Positions 47,957 to 57,474 are shown, numbered from the stretch's first letter. The stretch is 64,000 nucleotides of DNA from Planococcus shixiaomingii (GCF_030413615.1 NZ_CP129236.1:3948291-4012290), one strand, 5' to 3'. Numbers and translations: made by a program. Notes: generated from the sequence alone by a model not told the origin.

Positions 47957-48193
47957 TTATCTTTCTTCCGCAACAAACGGTAGAAGTGCCATGATACGAG
48001 AGCGTTTGATAGCGATTGTCAACTTACGTTGCCATTTAGCGCTAGTGCCTGTAACACGACGTGGCAAGATTTTTCCTCGTTCAGAAATGAATTTCTTCAA
48101 CAAGTCAGTGTCTTTGTAGTCGATGTATGTGATGTTGTTAGAAGTGAAATAACAAACCTTTTTACGTTTCTTTCCTCCGCGACGTGGTGCCAT
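47957..48193 (-). CDS. rpsR: 30S ribosomal protein S18
   Basis: A 78-residue protein starting [19 protein letters not shown] and containing [20 protein letters not shown], the family signature. It binds S6 on the 30S platform. Co-transcribed with rpsF and ssb. Confidence 0.97.
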   Translation of the reverse strand: MAPRRGGKKRKKVCYFTSNNITYIDYKDTDLLKKFISERGKILPRRVTGTSAKWQRKLTIAIKRSRIMALLPFVAEER

Positions 48194-48246
48194 ATCGAAT
48201 TACCTCCTTTATAATAGAATGAGTACTGCGTTAGTCTTGATCCCTT

Positions 48247-48729
48247 TTAGAACGGCAAATCGTCATCCGATACTTCGATCGGACCGCTGCCGCTTGAGAA
48301 CGGATCTTCGTCTACACGCGTATAGTTTTGCTGACTTGGACTTGGGCTTGGCGATTGGTTCTGCTGATAGGACGGTTGTCCTTGTGAACGATCTGCACCA
48401 GCACCAGAGCTTTTTGGTTCAAGGAATTGAACGCTGTCTGCTACTACTTCAGTCGTATAAACACGTTTTCCGTCTTGTCCCTCGTAGCTTCCAGTTTGAA
48501 TGCGGCCTTCTACGCCAGCCAAGCTTCCTTTTTTCAAGAAGTTTGCTGTGTTTTCAGCTTGTTTGCGCCAAACAGTACAATTGATGAAATCCGTTTCTTT
48601 TTCACCTTGCGCGTTGGAGAATGTCCGGTTTACAGCTAGTGTAAAACGTGCAACCGCCGCCCCGCTTGGAGTGTAACGAAGATCAGGATCTTTTGTCAGT
48701 CTTCCGACTAAAACAACTCGGTTAATCAT
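48247..48729 (-). CDS. ssb: Single-stranded DNA-binding protein
   Basis: A 160-residue OB-fold protein: [20 protein letters not shown] at the start, then [13 protein letters not shown], a Gln/Ser/Pro-rich linker (about 108-140) and the acidic tip DDDLPF that recruits replication proteins. Middle gene of the rpsF-ssb-rpsR operon. Confidence 0.97.
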   Translation of the reverse strand: MINRVVLVGRLTKDPDLRYTPSGAAVARFTLAVNRTFSNAQGEKETDFINCTVWRKQAENTANFLKKGSLAGVEGRIQTGSYEGQDGKRVYTTEVVADSVQFLEPKSSGAGADRSQGQPSYQQNQSPSPSPSQQNYTRVDEDPFSSGSGPIEVSDDDLPF

Positions 48730-48778
48730 TAGAATTCAACCCCCTTTTAAGTCAAAATTATGTTCAGGTTCATATGCC

Positions 48779-49066
48779 TTACGCGTCTTTGCGTACAGCG
48801 ATATGACGAATAATGTCTTCGTTAATGTTCGCAAGACGTGTGTATTCGTTGATAGCTTCAGAACCAGCGTTTACTTTTACGATTTGGTAGAAACCTTCAC
48901 GTAAATCGTTGATTTCATAAGCTAAACGACGTTTACCCCACTCTTTCGACTCGATGATTTCAGCACCGTTAGAAGTTAGGATATCGTTAAAACGCTCAAC
49001 TAGAGCTTTTTTCGCTTCCTCTTCAATTGCAGGCTGAATAATGTACATTAGTTCATACTCTCTCAT
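48779..49066 (-). CDS. rpsF: 30S ribosomal protein S6
   Basis: A 95-residue protein beginning [20 protein letters not shown] with [20 protein letters not shown], typical of bS6. GGAGGTGACA is a strong ribosome site. First gene of the rpsF-ssb-rpsR operon. Confidence 0.97.
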   Translation of the reverse strand: MREYELMYIIQPAIEEEAKKALVERFNDILTSNGAEIIESKEWGKRRLAYEINDLREGFYQIVKVNAGSEAINEYTRLANINEDIIRHIAVRKDA

Positions 49067-49146
49067 CGTGTTGTCACCTCCTCATGGACTTGGGCCCTGC
49101 TGATTCCAGCGGGCAAGGAGCAAGCAATTCATATTATTACTCACAT
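49067..49146 (-). promoter_or_regulatory. rpsF leader with possible S6:S18 autoregulatory hairpin
   Basis: The 5' leader carries a hairpin at 49094-49114 (GCCC-GCTG / CAGC-A-GGGC with a bulged A) immediately ahead of the ribosome site. Many bacterial rpsF leaders bind the S6:S18 complex. The diagnostic CCG bulge was not confirmed. Confidence 0.4.
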
Positions 49147-49152
49147 CAATGT

Positions 49153-49181
49153 ATTGTAGCATAAAGATTTGGTCGCCGCAA
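49153..49181 (-). promoter_or_regulatory. Sigma-A promoter of the rpsF operon
   Basis: On the minus strand TTGCGG (49176-49181), a 17-base spacer and TACAAT (49153-49158). It lies about 90 bases ahead of the rpsF start. Confidence 0.6.
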
Positions 49182-49241
49182 CTATCATTTCAGCCACTCA
49201 TTCCGTTATACTTTATACAAAATAAGGAAAGAAGTGAGTCT

Positions 49242-49802
49242 ATGCAACCGGACCGCATCATCGAATTAAAAATAGAAGAGATTGCCTCCAAATTTTTATG
49301 GGCGAATGTGCTGCTTTTGGTTTTGCTTGCCGCTCTTTATCATTTTTTTGTCGAACCATTGTCTTTCCACTTTTCCTTCTTAGGCATCGCTTTCTTTATT
49401 ATCGGCTATTTCGTGTTGATTGTCCTTCACGAATTGTTTCATCTGATTGGCTTTGTCATTTTCGGCAAAGCGGCCATTTCTTCATTAAACTACGGCATTG
49501 ATTTGAAACTCGGCATCGCTTTTGCTACGACCACCACACCGGTCCAAAACAAAACGATGCGCAAAGTACTCCTTCTTCCCTTCTGGACCACCGCTGTTTT
49601 TCCGGCGCTTTTAGGTTTTTGGCTGGAAAACCAAATATTGGTCTTGCTCGGTGCCATGCTTGCTGCAGGTGCCCTTGGAGACTTTTGGATGTACCGCGAA
49701 CTGTTAAAAGAACGAAAGGATGCTTGGGTGCTTGACGATCCGGCCTTGCCCCGCCTGAATATATACGAAAATTACCCAAATAAAAAAAGCGCTGATAACT
49801 GA
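49242..49802 (+). CDS. DUF3267 putative zincin-like membrane protein
   Basis: A 186-residue membrane protein. The helix FIIGYFVLIVLHELFHLIGFVIFG contains HELFH (HExxH), the zinc-metalloprotease signature of DUF3267. Two N-terminal helices and two more after position 110 are visible. Peptidase activity is a prediction. The ATG at 49242 follows AAGGAAAG; the longer frame upstream overlaps the rpsF promoter. One of few plus-strand genes in this block. Confidence 0.82.
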   Translation: MQPDRIIELKIEEIASKFLWANVLLLVLLAALYHFFVEPLSFHFSFLGIAFFIIGYFVLIVLHELFHLIGFVIFGKAAISSLNYGIDLKLGIAFATTTTPVQNKTMRKVLLLPFWTTAVFPALLGFWLENQILVLLGAMLAAGALGDFWMYRELLKERKDAWVLDDPALPRLNIYENYPNKKSADN

Positions 49803-49814
49803 TCAGCGTTTTTT
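49782..49814. terminator. Bidirectional terminator
   Basis: Perfect hairpin AAAAAAAGCGCTGAT-type arms (AACGCTGATC / GATCAGCG) with A and T tracts, shared by converging genes. Confidence 0.85.
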
Positions 49815-50196
49815 AAACCAGCAATGACTGCGATACGTCCCAGACGCCGCTCGCCACTTTTGTTTTCAACAACTTTTGATTTTTAGCCACATAAACAATA
49901 GCTTCCACTTGTTCTCCGTCAGCTTCAACAGTAATCGTCAACTTATTAAAAAGATCAGTTTCCGCTCCACCTGTGTAGCCTTCCAAATCATCAAGAGCCG
50001 GCCATAATTCATCCGGAATCTCGTAAATGTCTCCAATTACTTTTTCCGCCCCCGATAAGACCATTGCTGGATAGCCAAGCCCTGAATCATATAGAACGCC
50101 ATTCGCCACCGCATGCTCCGCAATTAGTGTCGCTTCCTCTAAATAACAATCGTACTTCCCGCCCTTTTTGAGCGAGCCATATACAAATAACTTCAT
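49813..50196 (-). CDS. Gamma-glutamylcyclotransferase-like protein
   Basis: A 127-residue protein of the GGCT/AIG2 fold: KLFVYGSLKKGGKYDCYLEEA is the substrate-binding YGSL motif, VIGDIYEIPDELWPALDDLEGY contains the catalytic Glu region. Substrate unknown; YkqA-type relatives act on gamma-glutamyl amines. RBS AGGAGGACT precedes the ATG. Confidence 0.85.
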   Translation of the reverse strand: MKLFVYGSLKKGGKYDCYLEEATLIAEHAVANGVLYDSGLGYPAMVLSGAEKVIGDIYEIPDELWPALDDLEGYTGGAETDLFNKLTITVEADGEQVEAIVYVAKNQKLLKTKVASGVWDVSQSLLV

Positions 50197-50211
50197 GTTT
50201 AGTCCTCCTAT

Positions 50212-50243
50212 AAAAAAACCGGATGCTCTAAAGCAACCGGTTA
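50212..50243 (-). terminator. Terminator of ychF
   Basis: Short stem AACCGG / CCGGTT with a T run on the minus strand, about 110 bases past the ychF stop. Confidence 0.55.
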
Positions 50244-50355
50244 TATGTTTATTATCATTTTAACTGATTCTTACCATTTTTAGAAACGGCATGCATGCCC
50301 AACTGATTTGAACTTCAAATTAGCAGGCTGTACTGTCACAATTCTTACACATCTC

Positions 50356-51456
50356 TTATACGTTAAATCTGAACAGCATAACATCGCCGTCTTTAACGAT
50401 GTATTCTTTGCCTTCTTGGCGAACTTTCCCAGCTTCTTTTGCAGCAGCCATCGATCCGGCTTCCACAAGATCTTCGTATGCTACAGTTTCGGCACGGATA
50501 AAGCCGCGTTCAAAATCTGAGTGAATGATGCCAGCACATTGTGGTGCTTTCATGCCTAATTTAAATGTCCAAGCCCGAACTTCCTGTACACCCGCAGTAA
50601 AATAAGTAGCAAGGCCAAGCAAGCTGTAAGAAGCTTTGATCAATTGGTCCAAGCCGGATTCTTTGATGCCCAATTCTTCAAGGAACATTTCTTTTTCCTC
50701 GTCTTCCAAATCAGCCATTTCTTCTTCAATTTTTGCGCAAACAACGATAACTTCTGAATTTTGTTCAGCTGCATAGTCGCGCACCTTTTGAACGTATTCG
50801 TTATTATCCGCGTCAGCAATTTCATCTTCTGCCACGTTTGCTACATACAGCATCGGTTTAAGCGTCAAGAGATTCAAGTTCTTCGCAATGCGCAATTCGT
50901 CTTCTGTAAAATCGATCGAACGCGCCATCTGTCCTGCTTCAAATGCTTCGCGCAATTTCATCAATACCGGCTCTTCTGCAACAGCATCTTTGTCTTTTTG
51001 CTTAACTAATTTGGCTGCACGGGCAATGCGCTTTTCAATGCTTTCCATATCCGCTAAGATCAATTCCAAATTGATGACTTCGATATCTGAAATCGGATCC
51101 ACTTTACCGGATACGTGCGTAACATTTTCGTCCGCAAAACAACGGACCACTTGGCAAATTGCATCTACTTCACGGATATGGGAAAGGAATTTATTGCCCA
51201 GTCCTTCGCCTTTGCTGGCACCTTTTACGATTCCGGCAATATCGGTAAATTCAAATGCGGTAGGAATGGTCTTTTTCGGAACGACCAACTCTGTTAATTT
51301 GTCTAAACGCTCATCGGGAACTTCTACAATCCCGACGTTTGGATCTATTGTACAAAACGGATAGTTCGCTGCTTCAGCGCCCGCTTTAGTAATGGCGTTA
51401 AATAATGTGGATTTCCCCACGTTTGGTAAACCTACAATCCCTGCAGTTAATGCCAT
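50356..51456 (-). CDS. ychF: Redox-responsive ATPase YchF (Obg-like)
   Basis: A 366-residue TRAFAC ATPase that binds ribosomes. G1 is TAGIVGLPNVGKSTLFNAIT, G3 is FTDIAGIVKGASKGEGLGN, followed by a coiled-coil arm and the C-terminal TGS domain (AWTFKLGMKAPQCAGIIHSDFERGFIRAE). The ATG at 51454-51456 matches the family start; the upstream in-frame codons lack support. Monocistronic. Confidence 0.96.
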   Translation of the reverse strand: MALTAGIVGLPNVGKSTLFNAITKAGAEAANYPFCTIDPNVGIVEVPDERLDKLTELVVPKKTIPTAFEFTDIAGIVKGASKGEGLGNKFLSHIREVDAICQVVRCFADENVTHVSGKVDPISDIEVINLELILADMESIEKRIARAAKLVKQKDKDAVAEEPVLMKLREAFEAGQMARSIDFTEDELRIAKNLNLLTLKPMLYVANVAEDEIADADNNEYVQKVRDYAAEQNSEVIVVCAKIEEEMADLEDEEKEMFLEELGIKESGLDQLIKASYSLLGLATYFTAGVQEVRAWTFKLGMKAPQCAGIIHSDFERGFIRAETVAYEDLVEAGSMAAAKEAGKVRQEGKEYIVKDGDVMLFRFNV

Positions 51457-51540
51457 AGGATTCACGACCTCTCTTCTCAATCACACGATTTTTTTCGCAA
51501 CCACTCTATTATAGGAAGGAAATGGCGACTTGTCCATTTT

Positions 51541-51741
51541 TCATTCCGTTTCGGCTTTCACCAATATTTTCTTCATCTTCTTATTGAATTCAACGCGTGG
51601 AATCATAACGCTATGTTGGCATCCTTCACATTTGATTCGGATATCGGCACCCATGCGAATGATTTTCCAGGCATTGGCGCCGCATGGATGCCCTTTTTTC
51701 ATTTCCACAATGTCGTTCAAACCAAATTCCTTCATTTCCAT
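51541..51741 (-). CDS. DUF951 domain-containing protein
   Basis: A 66-residue protein with KKGHPCGANAWKIIRMGADIRIKCEGCQHSVMIPR; the CG and CxxC cysteines suggest a metal-binding fold. Function unknown; conserved beside ychF and mscS in Firmicutes. Follows mscS by 42 bases. Confidence 0.9.
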   Translation of the reverse strand: MEMKEFGLNDIVEMKKGHPCGANAWKIIRMGADIRIKCEGCQHSVMIPRVEFNKKMKKILVKAETE

Positions 51742-51783
51742 ATGCCCATCTCCTTCGTCCTTTTTGGCGTTAACCCACTGCTT

Positions 51784-52692
51784 TTATTTTTTCGGAGCCT
51801 CTTGCGGGCGTTGCATCATAACCATTTGCGGAAGCGGAACTTCTATATTATGAGCATCCAAAAATTCTTTTAAATCCCGTCTCATTCCGCGGGAAACCGC
51901 GAAATGCTGCATCGGCAAGGTTTCAGCCACCACCCGGATTACCATTTCAGTTGGCGTTAGACTTTGGACACCAAGAAATTCCGGCGGCTTTATGATTTGT
52001 TCGTACTTGTCTTGCATCGTTCCTAAAAAATCTCCCATAAGCGATTCAATTTGGTTGATGTCTGCTTTATAAGACACATTTACATCCACAATCGCAATTG
52101 AATTGTGTACCGAGAAATTGACGACATCCAGTATGTTGCCATTTGGAAAAATAAACAATTCGCCAGCTGCGCCTTTTACTTTTGTCGTGCGAAGGCCAAT
52201 TTCTTCAACTGTTCCTTCCGCCGTACCGATGCGGACGAAATCCCCTACTGAAAACTGATCTTCAAAGATAATGAAAAATCCAGTAATGACATCGCGCACT
52301 AAGTTTTGTGCCCCGAAACCAACTGCAAGGCCAAGCACCCCGGCCCCTGCTATCAACCCTGTTACGTTAATGGAGAACGCCGAAAGAACAGCCACAATTG
52401 CCATAAAATAAATAACGTAAGCGACAATATTTTCTAACAGCTTTGATAAAGTCTGCTGCCGCCGTTCGTTATACTTCAACGGCCCTTTAATACGAACCGA
52501 AAAACTTTTGCGGATGATCATTCTTAACAGCCTTACAATTAGCCCGGCTGCTATCGTAATAAGGATTACTTTTACTGCAATTATCCCAATGTCGAACCAC
52601 ATGCTTTGATCAAATAATATCTTCTTGGTTTGTTCTGTTGCCTTATTTAAATCTTCTGCAACTGAACCTAAATCTGCTTGCTTTGTACTCAT
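51784..52692 (-). CDS. Small-conductance mechanosensitive channel, MscS family
   Basis: A 302-residue channel (YkuT/YggB type) that opens on hypo-osmotic shock. TM segments at about 33-55, 78-100 and the pore helix VTGLIAGAGVLGLAVGFGAQNLVRDVITGFFIIFEDQF (MscS signature) precede the beta domain GDFVRIGTAEGTVEEIGLRTTKVK and the C-terminal alpha/beta cage. Between DUF554 and DUF951, as expected near parAB in Bacillales. Confidence 0.92.
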   Translation of the reverse strand: MSTKQADLGSVAEDLNKATEQTKKILFDQSMWFDIGIIAVKVILITIAAGLIVRLLRMIIRKSFSVRIKGPLKYNERRQQTLSKLLENIVAYVIYFMAIVAVLSAFSINVTGLIAGAGVLGLAVGFGAQNLVRDVITGFFIIFEDQFSVGDFVRIGTAEGTVEEIGLRTTKVKGAAGELFIFPNGNILDVVNFSVHNSIAIVDVNVSYKADINQIESLMGDFLGTMQDKYEQIIKPPEFLGVQSLTPTEMVIRVVAETLPMQHFAVSRGMRRDLKEFLDAHNIEVPLPQMVMMQRPQEAPKK

Positions 52693-52716
52693 TATTTCAC
52701 CTTCCCAAAACTCGCC

Positions 52717-53430
52717 TTACATCAAGTTGAATTGATACATCACCGTGACAATGCAACCTACTACTAACACGCCGGGCAACAAATTCGCTACCCGCATTTT
52801 CGTAACACCCATCATATTCAAGCCGATGGCGACAATCATGACGCCGCCAGTAGCTGTCATTTCTTTAATGAACAAATCCAAAGCTGCATCTGGAACTATC
52901 AAACTGATTTGCGTCGCAAACAAAGCGATTAACCCTTGATAGACAAAAACCGGCACCGCCGACAATAAAACGCCGATCCCTAAAGTAGAAGCTAAAATGA
53001 TGGAGACAAATCCATCAATGAGTCCTTTGGATATTAAGACACCGTGTTCGTTGCTCAAACCGCTTTCTAATGCGCCGATTATTCCCATAGCTCCTATTAC
53101 ATACATAAGCGTCGCCGTGATAAATCCTTGGGCGATGCTGCCTTTGCTTTCTTTAACGGCAAGCTTGCGTTCGATCCAGTGGCCAAAATCATTCAGCATT
53201 TTATCCAGATCCGCCCACTCGCCAAGAACTGCCCCAACTACCAAACTAATAATGACAATCACAAAATTGCTGCTTTCAAACCCCATCTGCAGACCAAGAA
53301 CCGTTACAGCCAAGCCAATTATGTACATGACCGTCTCTCTCATCTTCTCAGGGATGTTGCGCAACGCTCTTCCTATTAATGTCCCTACCACAATCAATAG
53401 AGCATTGATCAAGGTCCCTAAGAGAATCAT
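52717..53430 (-). CDS. DUF554 family membrane protein
   Basis: A 237-residue protein with about seven hydrophobic segments: MILLGTLINALLIVVGTLIGRAL at the start and GLQMGFESSNFVIVIISLVVGAVLGEWADLD are family hallmarks. Suggested as a transporter; the substrate is unknown. Last gene before a repeat cluster that separates it from parB. Confidence 0.9.
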   Translation of the reverse strand: MILLGTLINALLIVVGTLIGRALRNIPEKMRETVMYIIGLAVTVLGLQMGFESSNFVIVIISLVVGAVLGEWADLDKMLNDFGHWIERKLAVKESKGSIAQGFITATLMYVIGAMGIIGALESGLSNEHGVLISKGLIDGFVSIILASTLGIGVLLSAVPVFVYQGLIALFATQISLIVPDAALDLFIKEMTATGGVMIVAIGLNMMGVTKMRVANLLPGVLVVGCIVTVMYQFNLM

Positions 53431-53480
53431 CGTTTATCCCCTTCCCCAGGTGCTTTTTCTTTTGCCTTACGTTAATAATT

Positions 53481-53825
53481 GCCTGCGCTTTTCTTTGTCC
53501 AGACTCCAACGGCCAGGTTCTCAGGTCATAAGCCAACCCGTCTATGCGGCAAAAAGCGCCGCTTTGACGGTCTGTCTTATGCCTGTCGAACCTAGACGGC
53601 CGTTTCCGCTTTTCTTTGTCCAGACTTCGGCTCCTAGCCCATCGAGGTCGCTTCGGTCTTGCCTGCCATGGCAAAGAACGCCATGACTGACAAGCCCTCC
53701 AGCGCTTGTCTAGTCTTCAGTGCCTAGCTCTTCGGGACATAAGCCAGCCCGGCTGTGCGGCAAAGATCCCCGCTTCGCCAGTCCGTCTTATGCCTGTCAG
53801 AGCTGGACAGGCACTTTCGCTTTTC
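53481..53825. repeat. Tandem intergenic repeat cluster, second family
   Basis: Three related GC-rich units at about 53481-53600, 53605-53735 and 53710-53825. Units 1 and 3 share CATAAGCCAACCCG/CATAAGCCAGCCCG, TGCGGCAAA, TCTTATGCCTGTC; unit 2 has CCTAGCCCATCGAGGTCGCT. CGCTTTTCTTTGTCCAGACT begins units 1 and 2. Such intergenic repeats are common in Bacillaceae and Planococcaceae. Non-coding. Confidence 0.7.
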
Positions 53826-53864
53826 TCTTTATCGGGGCTGAACAGTCGCCTGCGCTCTTCTTTC

Positions 53865-53910
53865 AAAAACAGTGCCTACTTCCCGTAAGCACGGAAAATA
53901 GGCACTTGTC
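53865..53910 (-). terminator. Terminator of parA-parB
   Basis: Hairpin AACAGTGCCTA / TAGGCACTTGT followed by T-rich sequence on the minus strand. Confidence 0.8.
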
Positions 53911-54754
53911 AGTTTAGCAGTTCTAGAATCCGCTCCAGATCTTCTTCCGAGAAAAATTCAATTTCAATTTTCCCTTTGTTTTTAGACTTTTTAATTTGAA
54001 CATTTGTTCCGAAACGGTCTCTCAGTTCTGATTGTTTCTCTTCTATAAATATATCTTTTTTCTTTTCAATTGTTTCACGTGGAACATCTTCATTTATCCG
54101 CTGGACAAGATTTTCTAACTGGCGGACGTTCAAGTTTTCTTTGACGACTTTTTCGGCCGTTTCAGAAATCAATTTTTTGTGGCGCAAACCGAGCAGCGTC
54201 CGTCCATGTCCCATAGACAATTTCTTGTCAGATATCAGTTGACGCACTTCTTCTGGCAATGCCAGCAAGCGCACATGGTTTGCGATATGCGGACGGCTTT
54301 TGCCAAGTCGGAACGCTAATTGTTCTTGCGTCAGATGCAAAGCTTCCATCAATTTCTGGTAAGCTTCCGCTTCTTCAATTGGGGTCAAATCTTCTCTTTG
54401 AAGGTTTTCCAATATCGCCAGTTCCATCATTTGTTGGTCATTGAAGTCTTTTACGATGGCCGGCACTTCTTTTAATTTTGCCAGTTTAGCGGCACGATAA
54501 CGTCTTTCCCCTACTACCAGTTCAAAACTTTTCCCTTTTTTCCGTACGACAATCGGCTGTAAAATACCATGTTCTTTGATGGAATCCGATAATTCCTGCA
54601 GCGCCGCATTATCGAAAATTTTCCGAGGCTGAAAAGGATTTACCCGCAATTGCCCAATGCTGATCTTCGTAACTGCTTCTGTTTCAGTTTCAGTTCCAGT
54701 TAATGTTTCTCCAGGGAACAATGCATTGATGCCTTTTCCTAATCCTTTAGCCAT
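53909..54754 (-). CDS. parB: Chromosome partitioning protein ParB (Spo0J)
   Basis: A 281-residue CTPase clamp that loads at parS and organises the origin region. MAKGLGKGINALF starts the ParA-stimulating tail; LVVGERRYRAAKLAKLKEVPAIV is the CTP-binding ParB box; LTQEQLAFRLGKSRPHIANHVRLLALP is the HTH; a C-terminal dimerisation region follows. Its start overlaps the end of parA by 8 bases. A perfect parS lies inside the gene. Confidence 0.96.
   Translation of the reverse strand: MAKGLGKGINALFPGETLTGTETETEAVTKISIGQLRVNPFQPRKIFDNAALQELSDSIKEHGILQPIVVRKKGKSFELVVGERRYRAAKLAKLKEVPAIVKDFNDQQMMELAILENLQREDLTPIEEAEAYQKLMEALHLTQEQLAFRLGKSRPHIANHVRLLALPEEVRQLISDKKLSMGHGRTLLGLRHKKLISETAEKVVKENLNVRQLENLVQRINEDVPRETIEKKKDIFIEEKQSELRDRFGTNVQIKKSKNKGKIEIEFFSEEDLERILELLN
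54071..54086. promoter_or_regulatory. parS site inside parB
   Basis: TGTTTCACGTGGAACA; its complement TGTTCCACGTGAAACA matches the consensus TGTTNCACGTGAAACA exactly. B. subtilis also has parS inside spo0J. Confidence 0.9.
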
Positions 54755-55541
54755 TACGAATCACTTCCCTTGCCAATTCTAAGTAGACCTCTGCGCCTCT
54801 GGATTTTGGATCGTAAATAATAATCGGTTCCCCGTGGCTCGGTGCTTCACTTAGTCGTACATTCCGTGGAATAATCGTCCGGTATACTTTGTCCTGGAAG
54901 TATTTTTTTACTTCTTCAATTACTTGAAGTCCAAGGTTAGTACGCGCGTCAAGCATTGTCAACAATACACCATCGATCATTAAGTCATGGTTCAAGTGCT
55001 TCTGAACCAAACGAACCGTGCTAAGCAATTGGCTCAATCCTTCTAATGCGTAATACTCGCATTGAACCGGAATAATGATAGCATCTGCTGCCGTTAGCGA
55101 ATTAATGGTTAATAATCCCAGTGAAGGCGGACAATCAATAATGACGTAATCGTACATATCCTTTACTTCTGTAATGGCGTTTTTCAAACGCACTTCCCGG
55201 GAAATTGTAGAAACAAGCTCTATTTCGGCTCCAGCTAAGGAAATAGTCGCAGGGACGATGTGCAAATTTTCTACTTTCGTCTCCATAATGGTATCTTTTA
55301 TGTCTACATCGTCAATCAAAACCTCATAAATGCACTGATCGACGTCACCTTTATTTACTCCTACCCCACTTGTGGCGTTTCCTTGGGGATCGATATCTAT
55401 TAATAGAACTTTCTGGCCCAAATAAGCAAGGCAGGCACTCAAGTTCACTGAGGATGTTGTTTTTCCTACGCCGCCTTTTTGATTGGCGATCGCAATTGTT
55501 CTACCCACTCTTGCACCAACTTTCTTTTTTACTTCTATCAT
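54747..55541 (-). CDS. parA: Chromosome partitioning ATPase ParA (Soj)
   Basis: A deviant-Walker ATPase of about 253-264 residues: TIAIANQKGGVGKTTSSVNLSA (KGGVGKT), LLIDIDPQGNATSGVG and YVIIDCPPSLGLLT. It acts with ParB and controls DnaA. Start uncertain: ATG 55541 or the GTG twelve codons on, which would match Soj of B. subtilis better; neither has a strong ribosome site. Confidence 0.95.
   Translation of the reverse strand: MIEVKKKVGARVGRTIAIANQKGGVGKTTSSVNLSACLAYLGQKVLLIDIDPQGNATSGVGVNKGDVDQCIYEVLIDDVDIKDTIMETKVENLHIVPATISLAGAEIELVSTISREVRLKNAITEVKDMYDYVIIDCPPSLGLLTINSLTAADAIIIPVQCEYYALEGLSQLLSTVRLVQKHLNHDLMIDGVLLTMLDARTNLGLQVIEEVKKYFQDKVYRTIIPRNVRLSEAPSHGEPIIIYDPKSRGAEVYLELAREVIRNG
55192..55205. 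promoter_or_regulatory. Possible second Noc-binding site inside parA
   Basis: ACTTCCCGGGAAAT matches the Noc consensus ATTTCCCGGGAAAT at 13 of 14 positions. May be coincidental coding sequence. Confidence 0.35.
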
Positions 55542-55632
55542 TTTACTGCGGATGCAGACTTTTTGCTATTTCTAATGGTGTCTATTTTCTATTGTAACAA
55601 AATTTTTGTTCTATTATAGTTACATTCCTATT

Positions 55633-55668
55633 AAAAAAGCTCTTTCCTGTGACGGAAAGAGCTTTTTT
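55633..55668 (-). terminator. Terminator of noc
   Basis: Strong hairpin AAAAAAGCTCTTTCC / GGAAAGAGCTTTTTT at the noc stop codon. Confidence 0.9.
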
Positions 55669-56532
55669 CTACTTTTTCTTTGGTATTTTTACGGTAATTT
55701 GATAATAATCATCGTGTTCTTCTTCCTCGGTGCTAACATCAATCCCGCTTTTTGTAACCATATTAAGCGATTCTCTAATCGTATTCATCGCTATTCTTAA
55801 ATCCCGGCTTACAGCCTTGCGTTTTGGTTTCACTTTTTTTGGCTCGTTTGAAAGTGCTTTTTCCACTTTCTCTTCAAGCTGTTTAACATTCAAACTCTGC
55901 TCAACCGTTTCATGGAACACTTTCATTTGAAGCTCGTTATCTTTTATTTGAAGGAGTGCACGTGCGTGGCGTTCTGTAATTGTCCGGTTCAATAAAGCAT
56001 TCTGTATTTCTTCCGGCAATTTAAGCAGCCGTAATTTATTGGCTACAGTCGATTGCCCTTTCCCGAGTCGTTGTGCAAGCGCTTCTTGTGTAATTTCATG
56101 AAGTTCCAGCAAGTTCTGATAGGCAGTTGCTTCTTCAATCGCCGTCAGTTCTTCGCGCTGTAGGTTTTCAATCAAGGCAATAGACGCCGTTTCCCGATCG
56201 CTCAATTCTCGGACAATCGCAGGAACCTCTTCCCATCCAAGTGAGCGCATAGCGCGAAAACGACGTTCTCCCGCAATAATTTCATAAGAACCTTCTTCTT
56301 TTGATGATCGAACAACAATTGGCTGAATAACTCCATGCATGTGGATTGTACGAGCCAACTCTGCGATCTTCTCTTCATCAAAAACAGTTCTCGGCTGGAA
56401 TTTGTTTGCGCTAATTTTTTCTATTGGCAGTTTGATAACTTCTTCCGAAGTCTCCTTCACGATCTCTGCTGTATGTTCTGTTTCATCTTCTTTATCGCTG
56501 CCCCCAAAGAAACGGGAAAAAGGACTTTTCAA
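55669..56532 (-). CDS. noc: Nucleoid occlusion protein Noc
   Basis: A ParB-family protein of about 287 residues that binds NBS sites and the membrane to block division over the nucleoid. [16 protein letters not shown] at the start resembles the Noc amphipathic membrane helix; [22 protein letters not shown] is the CTP-binding box; [27 protein letters not shown] the HTH. The TTG at 56530-56532 is spaced correctly from GGGTGG and yields the Noc-like N-terminus; the open frame runs four codons further. Between parA and rsmG as in B. subtilis. Confidence 0.93.
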   Translation of the reverse strand: MKSPFSRFFGGSDKEDETEHTAEIVKETSEEVIKLPIEKISANKFQPRTVFDEEKIAELARTIHMHGVIQPIVVRSSKEEGSYEIIAGERRFRAMRSLGWEEVPAIVRELSDRETASIALIENLQREELTAIEEATAYQNLLELHEITQEALAQRLGKGQSTVANKLRLLKLPEEIQNALLNRTITERHARALLQIKDNELQMKVFHETVEQSLNVKQLEEKVEKALSNEPKKVKPKRKAVSRDLRIAMNTIRESLNMVTKSGIDVSTEEEEHDDYYQITVKIPKKK

Positions 56533-56599
56533 CTCAAGCACCACCCTTTTAAAAGCTTACACTCATCAATCTTGCTTATTTCGTATATTTTCATTGTAA

Positions 56600-56615
56600 T
56601 GTTTCACGTGGAACA
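56600..56615. promoter_or_regulatory. parS site between noc and rsmG
   Basis: TGTTTCACGTGGAACA, identical to the copy inside parB, in the promoter region of noc. Confidence 0.9.
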
Positions 56616-56655
56616 TTTTATTTTAGCATAAATAACTAAAAAAATATTAAAAACA

Positions 56656-57369
56656 TCAAATAATTGGTGTTTTATTAGGGACTCCAGGTTTTCGAGGATA
56701 TTTTTTCGGAGTTTCTTTGAATTTTTTAAACACCTGGATATAACGTTCGCTTTCCTCGATCGGCAAAAGGAATGAATGAATGCTGTCTTTTTTCACACCG
56801 AGTTTAAGGAGCGCTTTTTCTGCATCTTGAAGTTCATCCGGAGCAGATGAAGCTTTCATAGCCGCGAATAGACCACCGTTTTTAACTAGCGGCACACATA
56901 GTTCCGCCAGGACTGATAATCGAGCTACAGCACGTGCTGTAACTAAATCGTAACTTTCCCGGTGTTTGGATTGTCCAAAATCTTCTGCTCTTGCATGAAC
57001 AAAATGAACGCCGGACAACGCGAGCTTCTCACTTAAATGCGTTAAAAATTGAATGCGTTTGTTTAAAGAATCCACAATCGTCACTTCAATTTGCGGAAAA
57101 CAGATTTTTAAAGGAATACTAGGAAATCCTGCACCTGCTCCGACATCACAAACTTTCATCGGTTTGGTAAAGTCCAGATAAAATGCAGCGGTAACCGAAT
57201 CAAAAAAATGTTTCAAGTAAACTGATGGCTGATCGGTTATAGCTGTAAGATTCATTTTCTCGTTCCATTCAACCAGTTCTTCGTAATATGTCTGGAATTG
57301 AGAAAGTTGCGTTTCTGTTAATTCGATTCCTTTTTCACTGAGGGCATCTTTGAATTGTTGTTCGTTCAA
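56656..57369 (-). CDS. rsmG: 16S rRNA (guanine527-N7)-methyltransferase RsmG
   Basis: A 237-residue SAM methyltransferase. [17 protein letters not shown] is the SAM motif I and [18 protein letters not shown] a family segment; loss of this gene gives low-level streptomycin resistance in other bacteria. Starts at TTG behind GGGAGGAAG. In the mnmE-mnmG-rsmG-noc row. Confidence 0.95.
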   Translation of the reverse strand: MNEQQFKDALSEKGIELTETQLSQFQTYYEELVEWNEKMNLTAITDQPSVYLKHFFDSVTAAFYLDFTKPMKVCDVGAGAGFPSIPLKICFPQIEVTIVDSLNKRIQFLTHLSEKLALSGVHFVHARAEDFGQSKHRESYDLVTARAVARLSVLAELCVPLVKNGGLFAAMKASSAPDELQDAEKALLKLGVKKDSIHSFLLPIEESERYIQVFKKFKETPKKYPRKPGVPNKTPII

Positions 57370-57442
57370 CCGCTTCTTCCTCCCTCTTTTAGTAGGTTCT
57401 TCTATGTCAGTTAAGCTTCCTGCTTTAATTACTTCTCTATGT

Positions 57443-57474
57443 AAAAATGGGCTGGTATATGCCAGCCCATTTAT
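57443..57474 (-). terminator. Terminator of mnmG
   Basis: Perfect hairpin AAATGGGCTGG / CCAGCCCATTT with T on the minus strand, 30 bases past the stop codon. Confidence 0.85.
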
